19,205 bases of DNA from an uncultured Elusimicrobiales bacterium (GCA_910576915.1 CAJTJT010000020.1:1-19205), one strand, 5' to 3'; positions 1-6,061 are shown, counted from the first letter of the stretch. Program-made: numbers and translations. The notes: generated from the letters alone by a model not told the origin.

Positions 1-37
1 CTATTGTAGCATAGAAGAGTCCTGCTTCTCCTCTCCT

Positions 38-57
38 CCATAGGCTCCCGCCTATGG
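38..57. repeat. Perfect 8-bp hairpin at the window edge
   Basis: CCATAGGC and GCCTATGG (38-45 and 50-57) form a perfect stem around a TCCC tetraloop, followed on the plus strand by only three T. It could be a weak terminator for a plus-strand gene lying left of the window, or a plain intergenic palindrome. Nothing else was recognised in bases 1-77. Confidence 0.4.
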
Positions 58-70
58 TTTCCCCGGGTAT

Positions 71-105
71 TACAAAACCCCGGCCTCCAAACGGAAACCG
101 GGGTT
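71..105 (-). terminator. Rho-independent terminator of pilin gene 1
   Basis: AACCCCGG (76-83) pairs with CCGGGGTT (98-105) around a 14-nt loop. Read on the minus strand the stem is followed by TTTTGTAA. It lies 16 nt beyond the stop codon of the pilin gene that ends at 122. Confidence 0.8.
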
Positions 106-121
106 CAGCCAAAAGCAAAAA

Positions 122-637
122 TTACGACGCTTTATAGCACCAATCTTTATTTGTACCGCTGGCGGCGCAGGTAGCACCGTTAGCAATGGATTTGCACGTT
201 TTGGCCGCGCCGGTGCAGGTGCGGGTGATGTTACCGTTGGCATCGATAGACAAGTTAAGCACATAGGCCAAATCGCCCGTAGCGTTGGCGCCGGCGGAGG
301 TAATGCGCGTAGCGGTGGCCGCAAAAGTAGCAGCAGTACCGGCCGCAGTGTTAGGCGTGGTGATTAGGAGTTTAAAGTTCTTCGTGCTCACCGTATTGGT
401 CTGTGCAGAACCCACGCCGGGGAGTTGCAAATCCAACACAGAGAGGTCGCCGGTAAAGCTGCCGGTGCTCATCTGGTAAATCTGTTCGGCGGTAGACAGG
501 TTACCCAACAGCGTTTGGGCTTCCGTCGCACGGGATTTTTCCACCGCTTTGGTGTACTGCGGCAACGCCACGGAGGACAAAATACCGATAATCAGTACGA
601 CTACCAACAATTCAATTAAGGTAAAACCCTTTTTCAT
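122..637 (-). CDS. Type IV pilin-like protein (pilin 1)
   Basis: The protein has 171 residues. It opens with MKKG followed by FTLIELLVVVLIIGILSS, the class III (prepilin) signal: a short basic leader, the Gly-Phe prepilin peptidase site, Glu at mature position 5, then the hydrophobic alpha1 helix used for membrane storage and filament packing. Residues 20-60 continue the amphipathic helix (VALPQYTKAVEKSRATEAQ). The rest is a Thr/Ala/Gly-rich globular head, and four cysteines lie in the last 36 residues, suggesting a disulphide-stapled C-terminal loop. AAGGAG precedes the ATG at a normal distance. The gene is monocistronic, with its own promoter and terminator, and is divergent from rbfA. By family knowledge it is a major or minor pilin or a pseudopilin; which filament it enters cannot be told from the sequence. 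No pilus assembly gene is nearby. Confidence 0.92.
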   Translation of the reverse strand: MKKGFTLIELLVVVLIIGILSSVALPQYTKAVEKSRATEAQTLLGNLSTAEQIYQMSTGSFTGDLSVLDLQLPGVGSAQTNTVSTKNFKLLITTPNTAAGTAATFAATATRITSAGANATGDLAYVLNLSIDANGNITRTCTGAAKTCKSIANGATCAASGTNKDWCYKAS

Positions 638-686
638 AATACAATCTCCTTTATTTTAAATGAGGAAACAAACTCCTGCTTTTAAT

Positions 687-715
687 AGTATAATTATTTC
701 CCGATAAAAAAACAA
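687..715 (-). promoter_or_regulatory. Sigma70-type promoter of pilin gene 1
   Basis: On the minus strand TTGTTT (710-715) is followed after exactly 17 nt by TATACT (687-692). This predicts a start near 680 and a leader of about 43 nt that contains the AAGGAG ribosome binding site. A run of seven T starts inside the -35 hexamer. Unlike pilin genes 2 and 3, there is no T12 spacer and no repeat element in the leader. Confidence 0.65.
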
Positions 716-731
716 GTCTTTTAAACCAAAA

Positions 732-740
732 TGCTATAAT
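732..740 (+). promoter_or_regulatory. Extended -10 promoter of rbfA, probably leaderless
   Basis: TGC-TATAAT (732-740) is a consensus extended -10 element. No -35 hexamer is visible at 16-18 nt. The hexamer ends 6 nt before the rbfA ATG (747), so the expected transcription start coincides with the start codon. No Shine-Dalgarno sequence fits in between. Confidence 0.7.
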
Positions 741-746
741 AGAAAC

Positions 747-1106
747 ATGATAGACAGAATTAAACGTTTGGAAACCCTTTTTTTGGAAGAAATCAATACG
801 CTCATCACCAAAATGGCCGCCAACGGCGATTTTGGCGGTTTCGTAACGATTACGGCGGTGCGCCTGTCGAAAGATTTGGCCAACGCCAAAGTATTTTTCT
901 CGGTATTCGGCAGCCCCGAAGACCGCAAAAAAACACAGGAAGCGCTGTCCTTGCTGCGCAAAGAAATCGGCGCGCAGCTGCGCGGACGGTTACACTTAAA
1001 GCGCATTCCGTCATTTACGTTTGAATACGACGACACGCCCGAAAAAGCCTCGCGCGTGGAAGCCATTTTTCAAGTAATCGAAAAGGAACATAACCATGAA
1101 AAATAG
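747..1106 (+). CDS. rbfA: Ribosome-binding factor A
   Basis: The 119-residue protein matches the RbfA family in length and pattern: an N-terminal helix (MIDRIKRLETLFLEEINTLI), the strand FVTITAVRLSKDLANAKVFFSVFG, and the late segment LRGRLHLKRIPSFTFEYDDTPEKASRVE, which includes the family's Arg-Xaa-Xaa-Pro-Xaa-Phe-Xaa-Phe-Xaa-Asp-like signature. RbfA is a cytoplasmic KH-type protein that binds immature 30S subunits near 16S helix 1 and assists 5' maturation and cold adaptation. The ATG follows a TATAAT box by only 6 nt, pointing to leaderless translation. Its 3' end overlaps nrnA by 11 nt. The order rbfA-nrnA-truB-ribF is a classical bacterial cluster, usually behind infB; here infB is absent and a divergent pilin gene occupies that place. 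Confidence 0.93.
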   Translation: MIDRIKRLETLFLEEINTLITKMAANGDFGGFVTITAVRLSKDLANAKVFFSVFGSPEDRKKTQEALSLLRKEIGAQLRGRLHLKRIPSFTFEYDDTPEKASRVEAIFQVIEKEHNHEK

Positions 1107-2091
1107 AGAAGAAAGCCTGCGTGCCGTATGGGACGCTATCCGCGCCGGAAATAAGTTTTTCATCGCCGGACATTTAAACCCGGACGGCGATTCTTTAGGC
1201 TGCACGCTGACGATGACTTCTCTTTTAGAGCGCTTAGGCAAAACGGTGTACGCCTATGCCGCGCCCGCTATCGGCAACGACTTAAAATTTCTGCCCGGGC
1301 TTGAAAAAATCCACGTCGGCGTTCTGCCCGAAAACCCGGATTTTGACACCGTCATCCTTTTGGAATGTTCCGACCGCCAACGCGGCGGCGACCTGGAAAG
1401 CGTTTTAAAACCCGCCAAAACGCTTGTGAATATCGACCATCACCTGGTGAGCGACGATTACGGCCACGTAAACCATATCGATTCCGTAGCCTCGTCCACC
1501 GCCGAAATTATTTTCCAGCTGTTTGAAGCCTCCGGCGAAGACAATCTGCTCCCCACCCCCGCCGAAGCGACCTGCCTTTATACCGGCCTTGTAACCGATA
1601 CCGGCCGCTTTGTGCACTCCAACACCACCGCAGAAGCCCTGCGCGTGGCGTCGGCCCTGGTGGCCCTGGGTGCGGACGTAAACAAAATCAACCAGGTAAT
1701 TTATTTCACCAAATCCTATATCGAGCTGAAATTATTGGGCCGCGCGCTTGAAAAAATGGAAATGCGCTTTGACAACAAGTACAGCCAAATCATTTTAACC
1801 CGGCGCGATTTTGAAACCTTCGGCGCCACGCCCGCCCAAACGCAGGGTATCGTCAGCCAGCCCACCATGATTCCGGGGGTGGAAGTTTCCGCCCTTATCA
1901 AAGAAGAGCCGGACAAAGTTTCCGTCAATCTCCGCTCCCGCGGAAGCGCGGACGTAAGCCGTATCGCCCAAATTTTCGGCGGCGGCGGTCACGCGCGCGC
2001 GGCCGGTTTTAAAGTAACGGATAAAACTGTAAACGAAGTGGCCGACGCGCTCGCCGAAGTGGTGTACAATGCCGTCAAAGATTTGCACTGA
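1096..2091 (+). CDS. nrnA: DHH-family oligoribonuclease / pAp phosphatase (NrnA-like)
   Basis: The 331-residue protein carries all DHH phosphoesterase motifs: GHLNPDGDSLG at residues 25-35 (metal-binding His26, Asp30, Asp32), Asp93 in LLECSDRQ, the signature DHH at 114-116 in VNIDHHLVSDDYGH, and Asp168 in YTGLVTDTGRF. The DHHA1 substrate-binding domain ends with FGGGGHARAAGF (294-305). NrnA-type enzymes are cytosolic Mn-dependent hydrolases that degrade 2-5 nt RNAs to mononucleotides and often dephosphorylate 3'-phosphoadenosine 5'-phosphate. AAGGA lies before the ATG at 1096, inside the end of rbfA, and the 3' end overlaps truB by 23 nt, so translation is probably coupled. Substrate preference (nanoRNA, pAp or c-di-AMP-derived pApA) cannot be fixed from sequence. 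Confidence 0.93.
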   Translation: MKNREESLRAVWDAIRAGNKFFIAGHLNPDGDSLGCTLTMTSLLERLGKTVYAYAAPAIGNDLKFLPGLEKIHVGVLPENPDFDTVILLECSDRQRGGDLESVLKPAKTLVNIDHHLVSDDYGHVNHIDSVASSTAEIIFQLFEASGEDNLLPTPAEATCLYTGLVTDTGRFVHSNTTAEALRVASALVALGADVNKINQVIYFTKSYIELKLLGRALEKMEMRFDNKYSQIILTRRDFETFGATPAQTQGIVSQPTMIPGVEVSALIKEEPDKVSVNLRSRGSADVSRIAQIFGGGGHARAAGFKVTDKTVNEVADALAEVVYNAVKDLH

Positions 2092-2782
2092 GCCCGCCAA
2101 AAGCGGTATTTTGCTGATTAACAAGCCGAAGGATTTTTCTTCGCACGACATCATCGCCATCTGCCGCCGGGAGCTGAAAACCAAAAAAATCGGCCACAGC
2201 GGCACGCTCGACCCGATGGCGACGGGACTTCTTATTCTGCTTATCGGGCGCGAAGCCACCAAAAAACAAGACCAATTTTTGAGACTGGAAAAAGTTTACT
2301 CCGCCGTCTTAAAACTGGGCGAGGAAACCGACTCCTGGGACGCCTACGGCGAAGTTATTTCCGCCGCGCCCGTCCCCCCGCTCACGCCGGACGATTTGCA
2401 AAACGCCGCCAAAAAACTTTCCGGTCGGATTTTACAGCCCATTCCGTTCTTCAGCGCCAAACGCATCAACGGAAACCGCATGTACGAACTGGCCCGCAAA
2501 GGCGCGGAAATGGAACGCAAATACAACGAAGTAACCGTGGAATGGCTCCGCCTGGAGCTGGCCGCGCCGGACCAAATTGCGTTTACGGTGCGATGCTCGT
2601 GCGGGACGTATGTGCGCGCGCTTGGATATATGCTGGCGAAGGAACTGGGCACTGCGGGGCATTTAACGGCGTTAAAACGCGAACAAATCGGCGGCTATCA
2701 CGTAGAGAATGCGTTTGACGGCAATTTACTCAAAGGGATCGGTACGGCGTTATACGAACGCGTCCAAACGGAAACGGTATGA
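2069..2782 (+). CDS. truB: tRNA pseudouridine(55) synthase TruB
   Basis: The 237-residue protein has the TruB catalytic motif GHSGTLDPMATGLL at residues 42-55, with the nucleophilic aspartate at 48. It also shows the KVYSAVLKLGEETDSWDAYGE segment, the motif PIPFFSAKRINGNRMYELAR, and the late VRCSCGTYVRALGYMLAKELG motif. The enzyme isomerises U55 in the T-loop of most elongator tRNAs in the cytoplasm and also acts as a tRNA chaperone. The C-terminal PUA-like extension is short, as in many bacterial versions. The ATG at 2069 lies within the last codons of nrnA, and the stop overlaps the ribF start as ATGA. I found no better start. Confidence 0.95.
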   Translation: MPSKICTEPAKSGILLINKPKDFSSHDIIAICRRELKTKKIGHSGTLDPMATGLLILLIGREATKKQDQFLRLEKVYSAVLKLGEETDSWDAYGEVISAAPVPPLTPDDLQNAAKKLSGRILQPIPFFSAKRINGNRMYELARKGAEMERKYNEVTVEWLRLELAAPDQIAFTVRCSCGTYVRALGYMLAKELGTAGHLTALKREQIGGYHVENAFDGNLLKGIGTALYERVQTETV

Positions 2783-3684
2783 AAAAAGCAAAAAATTTGA
2801 TTACGGTGGGAACGTTTGACGGCCTGCACGCCGGGCACCGCGCCTTGTTTGGCAAGCTGGAAATGATGGCGGCGCGCCACCGATTAAAACCGCTTGCGCT
2901 GTATTTTCCGCTTCCCCCCAAAACCCTGCTGGCCGAACACCCGGAAATGACGGTGCTGACCCTGCCGAACGAAAAAAAATTCCTGCTTAAAAAGGAAGCC
3001 GTACCCGCCAGCGCGCTGGATTTTGCCGCCTGCCGGAACCTTTCCCCCGAACAATTTTTTGATATTTTACGCACGCAATACGACATGGGCGGACTGTTGG
3101 CGGGGCCGGACTTCGCCTTCGGCAAAGACCGCCGGGGAGGCATCGATTTTCTGCGCGAACAGTGCGAAAAATACGGCCTGCCGTTTGACGTGGCGGAGTT
3201 CTCCGTCGCCGGCGGCGAGAAAATTTCCTCCTCTCTTATCCGCAAACTCCTCGCCCAGGGGGATATTACGCTGGCCAACGCGCTTTTGGGCCGGCCTTAT
3301 GAACTGACGGGACGGGTTATCAAAGGCCACCAGCTGGGCCGGAAACTGGGCTTTCCGACGGCCAATTTGGATACGGGCATTTATAAGATTCTGCCGCTTG
3401 GCGTATTTGCCGTAAAAGTGCGCGTAGGCCGCAAAATTTATGACGGTTTTTGTAACATCGGTTTCCGCCCGACGGTGAACCCGATTCACGCCAAACTGCC
3501 GCTTGTGGAAGTAAACATTTTCGACTTTAAGCAAAGCATTTACGGACGCAAAATAACCATTTGGTTTGTGCAAAAACTGCGTAACGAAATGAAATTTAAC
3601 GGCCTGGATAATTTGGTGGCACAGCTGAAGTCGGACCGTGAAGACGCCCGCGCCGCGCTAAAAGATTTTACTTTCCCGCTGTAA
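2779..3684 (+). CDS. ribF: Bifunctional riboflavin kinase / FMN adenylyltransferase
   Basis: The 301-residue protein has the normal two-domain RibF architecture. The N-terminal FAD synthetase domain has TVGTFDGLHAGH at 9-20 (nucleotidyltransferase HxGH-type motif) and ISSSLIR at 149-155. The C-terminal riboflavin kinase domain begins near residue 172 (GRPYELTGRVIKGHQLGRKLGFPTANL) and includes the PTAN motif (193-196), which binds Mg-ATP. It converts riboflavin to FMN and then FAD in the cytosol. Its start overlaps the truB stop by 4 nt. It is the last gene of the operon, but no convincing intrinsic terminator follows within the first 80 nt; the repeat-filled region begins there. Confidence 0.95.
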   Translation: MKKAKNLITVGTFDGLHAGHRALFGKLEMMAARHRLKPLALYFPLPPKTLLAEHPEMTVLTLPNEKKFLLKKEAVPASALDFAACRNLSPEQFFDILRTQYDMGGLLAGPDFAFGKDRRGGIDFLREQCEKYGLPFDVAEFSVAGGEKISSSLIRKLLAQGDITLANALLGRPYELTGRVIKGHQLGRKLGFPTANLDTGIYKILPLGVFAVKVRVGRKIYDGFCNIGFRPTVNPIHAKLPLVEVNIFDFKQSIYGRKITIWFVQKLRNEMKFNGLDNLVAQLKSDREDARAALKDFTFPL

Positions 3685-3895
3685 CCGCCCTTCTTGCTCC
3701 CCCAAAACGAACCTCCGGGATAAGCCGAGAGCAGGAATCTCCTCTATTACATTTTATACGCCGTGCAGAACAGCATAACCCGGCATCACTTTGGGTAAGC
3801 TGCCGCCCATGACCCTATATAACACGCCGTGCAGATTAGAATGACATTGTAGAAGATTATATGATTTTTCAAAACCGACTTTAGTTGGCGGGATT

Positions 3896-3937
3896 TAGTT
3901 GGGCGCATAGGCGTGCCTGAATGGCACGTCAAGCCCA
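3896..3937. repeat. Bulged hairpin
   Basis: TTGGGC (3899-3904) pairs with GCCCAA (3933-3938), enclosing the inner stem GTGCC-TGAAT-GGCAC (about 3913-3927). It sits immediately left of the 19-bp inverted repeat block and is preceded by a short direct repeat TTTAGTTGG (about 3880 and 3895). Confidence 0.45.
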
Positions 3938-3952
3938 AGAGACTGCGCAAGC

Positions 3953-4221
3953 AGCCGTGCCAACCCCTTATCTTGCCCGTGCGCCGCGTTGACTTTGCAG
4001 GCGAGGTTTTATTTCTTTTGCGCAGGGTTTGCTATCGCAAGCACAAGCAAAAAAATAAAACTTTAGCCCAAAGGCTCAGCGGCCCGCTGGGTTTGGCTTG
4101 CCAGCCACTCAGAACTGTGTTATAAAAACTTGACGGTGATTACACCGCCTGCGTTTTTACGCCTTGTCTGTGCGGCTGGCAAGCACAAACGCACGGGGCA
4201 TTATAAGGGGTTGGCACGGCT
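3953..4221. repeat. 269-bp block bounded by 19-bp perfect inverted repeats
   Basis: Positions 3953-3971 (AGCCGTGCCAACCCCTTAT) are the exact reverse complement of 4203-4221. The similarity continues inward with GCCCGTGCG against GCCCCGTGCG. Nested inside are a 7-bp pair (3997-4003 with 4146-4152), a GTTTTATTT/AAATAAAAC-type stem (4006-4021 with 4047-4061, one base different), the palindrome CAGCGGCCCGCTG near 4077, a CTTGCCAGCC/GGCTGGCAAG pair (near 4098 and 4173), and small hairpins CGGTG-ATTA-CACCG and GCGT-TTTT-ACGC. There is no transposase frame and no target-site duplication that I can see. It is either a MITE-like remnant or a structured RNA. Confidence 0.55.
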
Positions 4222-4254
4222 TAGGTTTTGGAAAATTGTTTATCCTAATAAGCA

Positions 4255-4287
4255 AGAACGGGCAGAAAAATATGTTCTGCCCGTTCT
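4255..4287. repeat. Perfect 13-bp hairpin
   Basis: AGAACGGGCAGAA (4255-4267) and TTCTGCCCGTTCT (4275-4287) flank a 7-nt loop, AAATATG. There is no T-tract on either side, so it is not a canonical terminator. Confidence 0.6.
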
Positions 4288-4376
4288 GCGAATTACAAAA
4301 GTTAAGTACAGCCGTTTTCAAGTGCCGTACAGAACAGAATAACATTGCATAGCTTCGGCTGATTTTTCAGATTTGC

Positions 4377-4450
4377 GCTAAATTTGCGTTGCCAGTTGCC
4401 CGAGGAAGTACTGCCAGGTACGCCGAGTGGCAAGGGAACGCAAATTTAGC
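4377..4450. repeat. 74-nt imperfect palindrome with 14-bp perfect ends
   Basis: GCTAAATTTGCGTT (4377-4390) is the perfect reverse complement of 4437-4450. A second pair, TTGCC (4396-4400) with GGCAA (4429-4433), lies within, followed by a shorter inner helix around GTAC. The long closing stem with internal loops looks like a folded RNA or an element end. It does not match the core sites of integron attC elements. Confidence 0.55.
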
Positions 4451-4482
4451 CAAATATGGAAAATGGTTGCCCGGATAAAGAA

Positions 4483-4514
4483 CAACGGATAAGAAATCTC
4501 TTTCTTATCCGTTG
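4483..4514 (-). terminator. Hairpin, probable terminator of the 90-aa membrane protein gene
   Basis: A perfect 14-bp stem (CAACGGATAAGAAA at 4483-4496 with its complement at 4501-4514) closes on a TCTC loop, 33 nt past the stop codon of the minus-strand gene. On that strand it is followed by the T-rich TTCTTTATCC. The U-tract is imperfect, so a repeat hairpin is the alternative. Confidence 0.5.
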
Positions 4515-4547
4515 CGCGTAAATCGTCAGTTAACACCAGCAGTTATA

Positions 4548-4820
4548 TCACTCTTCGTCTTCGTTATAGTTGCGTACAAAGAAGACAATATACGCAAGCC
4601 ACGTCGCTCCGAAGAAAATCAAAAAGCAATACGAAAACCACCACAGCTTATTCAAGGGATTATAATCCGTCAGTAAAGACTCCACAAACAGCATCCCCAG
4701 CACCACCGTTAAATAGCACCATACAAACAGCGCCACCAGCTTTAACAGCGAATCAAACGTGCCGACAATCAAACCCTTTTCGGCATACGGTCTTTTAATA
4801 AACGCGATTAATTTTTGCAT
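4548..4820 (-). CDS. Small two-helix inner-membrane protein, unknown function
   Basis: The 90-residue product has a short basic N-terminus (MQKLIAFIKRPYAEKG). Two predicted membrane helices follow, roughly residues 22-48 (FDSLLKLVALFVWCYLTVVLGMLFVE) and 60-82 (WWFSYCFLIFFGATWLAYIVFFV), with a short polar loop between them and the charged tail RNYNEDEE. I do not recognise the family. The start is well supported by position rather than by a ribosome site: a TTGACA-17-TAAAAT promoter ends 6 nt before the ATG, so the mRNA should begin at the start codon. A GGGAG lies about 16 nt upstream, too far to act as a normal Shine-Dalgarno and upstream of the predicted transcript start. It lies downstream of the secreted-protein gene on the same strand but has its own promoter. 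Confidence 0.75.
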   Translation of the reverse strand: MQKLIAFIKRPYAEKGLIVGTFDSLLKLVALFVWCYLTVVLGMLFVESLLTDYNPLNKLWWFSYCFLIFFGATWLAYIVFFVRNYNEDEE

Positions 4821-4826
4821 ACAGTT

Positions 4827-4855
4827 ATTTTAATCTCCCGGGGAAAGTTTGTCAA
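4827..4855 (-). promoter_or_regulatory. Consensus sigma70 promoter, leaderless gene
   Basis: On the minus strand a perfect TTGACA (4850-4855) is separated by 17 nt from TAAAAT (4827-4832), and the ATG starts after 6 more nt. This is the best-matching promoter in the window and makes leaderless transcription of the membrane protein gene likely. It fits in the 36-nt gap after the upstream stop codon. Confidence 0.8.
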
Positions 4856-4856
4856 G

Positions 4857-5612
4857 CTAAGGCTGCATGGACGGGTCCGTGGCGTTGTAGCCAAAAGAAG
4901 GATCGTCCAATAAATTATCGTCTAAAAATCCGTTCGGGGCCGCACCGCCGGCATTCCCCGTGGGTTGGGAAAGCGGATTGTTTTCCAACGCTTGCGCCTG
5001 CTGCAGTTCGCTTTGCGGCGTACCATACGGGTTCGCGCCGTACGGATCCGGCGCATAGGCAGCCGCTTCCTCCGGCATTTGCTCTGCGGCGGGTTCTTTC
5101 ATAAAGCGTTTGGGTTTATTTTTACGGGCGGCCAACTGCGCTTTGGTCATTTGGGGTTCCTGTTCCGCGAGTACGGACGGAGTGCGGAGCGGAGCCTTGG
5201 CCGTAGCGGCCTTTTTTTCGGCTTCGGCCTGAGCTTTTTCCCAGGCTTCTTTTTCGGCCTTTTCAAGCGCCAGGCGTTCCTGCTCGGAGAGCATATCGTT
5301 GGTAAACGCCGGGAATTTGCGCGTGCCCACGTAATCCTGCGCGACGGCTACGCCGTTTTTATCAAAATACTTTTGTTTATAGCGGGCATCCTGGGCGGAA
5401 GCGTCCTGCGGTGCGTTGGCGGACACGCCGTAATACACCAGCTCCGGCCCGGCGGGAGCGGGCGGTTCCGCTTCCGGCGTTAAACAGTAGGCCGCACGTT
5501 CAAGCGTCGTAGCGTCCTGGTGCTTATCCACGCGCGTTTCACACGTGGAAGCAGAAAAAGCCGGCAAAGCGGCGGAAAAAAGCAAAACAAAAACAGCGAA
5601 AGGTTTTTTCAT
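4857..5612 (-). CDS. Secreted coiled-coil/low-complexity protein, unknown function
   Basis: The 251-residue protein begins with a clear Sec signal peptide (MKKPFAVFVLLFSAALPAFSAS, cleavage probably after the A-F-S-A stretch near residue 21) with no lipobox cysteine. The mature N-terminus contains two cysteines in STCETRVDKHQDATTLERAAYCL, spaced to form a disulphide. Residues about 105-145 are a charged Glu/Lys/Ala helix (LSEQERLALEKAEKEAWEKAQAEAEKKAA), likely coiled coil. The C-terminal 90 residues are rich in Pro, Gln, Asn, Gly and Ala and probably disordered. GGGAG precedes the ATG. I recognise no enzymatic domain. A periplasmic or surface structural role is conceivable, but no function is assigned. 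Confidence 0.8.
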   Translation of the reverse strand: MKKPFAVFVLLFSAALPAFSASTCETRVDKHQDATTLERAAYCLTPEAEPPAPAGPELVYYGVSANAPQDASAQDARYKQKYFDKNGVAVAQDYVGTRKFPAFTNDMLSEQERLALEKAEKEAWEKAQAEAEKKAATAKAPLRTPSVLAEQEPQMTKAQLAARKNKPKRFMKEPAAEQMPEEAAAYAPDPYGANPYGTPQSELQQAQALENNPLSQPTGNAGGAAPNGFLDDNLLDDPSFGYNATDPSMQP

Positions 5613-5673
5613 AAAATCTCCCTACTATAATCATAATACATTTTACGCTTTTTTGCACGCGCGGCCGAAGTAT

Positions 5674-6021
5674 TTACCCCAGGCACTTCATCCCGGCCCA
5701 AAGCGCGGCGAGCCCCGCCAAAACAGATAAAACCAAGTAGAAAAACGCTTCTCCCTGCTTTCCGGCGGCGGTTAACTGTGCAAAATCCAGCAAATAGGTG
5801 GAAAAAGTAGTAAATCCGCCCAAGCAGCCCGTCATAATAAACAATTTCAGTTCCGGCCCCGCCGCGCGGCGCGCAAAATACGCATACGCAAGGCCGATAA
5901 AAAACGCACCCAGCACGTTTACAATAAATACGCCCCAGTGCCCGCTGACCGCGCGCCCCGTCAGCCAGCGCAGTACGGCCCCCAGGCCGCCGCCGACAAA
6001 TACGCCTAAAAACGAATACAT
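5674..6021 (-). CDS. crcB: Fluoride-specific ion channel (Fluc/CrcB)
   Basis: The 115-residue four-helix membrane protein has the CrcB signatures: GGGLGAVLRW near the N-terminus, VNVLGAFFIG in the second helix, and GCLGGFTTFSTYLLD in the third, whose Phe and Thr/Ser residues line the fluoride pathway and the central Na site. Fluc proteins work as antiparallel dimers in the inner membrane and let toxic cytosolic fluoride leak out. I chose the ATG at 6021, because AAGGAGCG sits just before it; the open frame extends upstream to 6063 but only through sequence with no conserved residues. The gene is single rather than a tandem crcB pair. No fluoride riboswitch is visible in the 39-nt gap behind the tRNA terminator. 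Confidence 0.93.
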   Translation of the reverse strand: MYSFLGVFVGGGLGAVLRWLTGRAVSGHWGVFIVNVLGAFFIGLAYAYFARRAAGPELKLFIMTGCLGGFTTFSTYLLDFAQLTAAGKQGEAFFYLVLSVLAGLAALWAGMKCLG

Positions 6022-6061
6022 AACGCTCCTTTCTGCCCCCGGGGCACACTCCTGATATAAC

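Larger units (their letters stand above)
3759..4347. repeat. Threefold degenerate direct repeat
   Basis: Copies begin at 3759 (CGCCGTGCAGAACAGCATAA), 3825 (CGCCGTGCAGATTAGAATGA) and 4323 (TGCCGTACAGAACAGAATAA). Copies 2 and 3 continue with a shared CATTG. The first two are 66 nt apart and the third about 500 nt away, so the copies bracket the hairpin-rich block. The irregular spacing and divergence argue against a CRISPR array. Confidence 0.6.
3685..4547. other. Gene-free, palindrome-rich intergenic region
   Basis: About 860 bp separate ribF from the minus-strand membrane protein gene. Short open frames exist (for example 3913-4125, 4130-4342 and 4157-4345), but none has a Shine-Dalgarno, a leaderless promoter or a recognisable domain. 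Overlapping frames on both strands are equally open, as expected where repeats dominate. Instead the region contains three degenerate copies of a 22-25 bp direct repeat, a block bounded by a 19-bp perfect inverted repeat, and several further long hairpins, listed separately. A structured RNA, a decayed non-autonomous mobile element, or both, are possible. Confidence 0.6.

Noticed and set aside
1795..2262. Long antisense frames such as 1795-2262, 11490-12242 and 17485-17952
   Set aside because: They are mirror frames of strongly conserved genes (nrnA, lpxK, pyrG) in moderately GC-rich DNA, with no initiation signals or recognisable products.
3913..4345. Short open frames of 62-70 codons on both strands (3913-4125, 4130-4342, 4157-4345)
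   Set aside because: They overlap each other, run through inverted repeats, lack ribosome sites and leaderless promoters, and show no domain.
3759..4347. CRISPR array
   Set aside because: Only three degenerate copies with 66- and about 500-nt spacing; no regular spacers and no cas genes.
4377..4450. Integron attC site
   Set aside because: The size and stem fit loosely, but the RYYYAAC and GTTRRRY core sites are not at the ends, and there is no cassette gene or integrase.
6022..6060. Fluoride riboswitch in front of crcB
   Set aside because: The gap to the tRNA terminator is only 39 nt and lacks the crcB-motif core; it holds just the ribosome site and a short GC palindrome.
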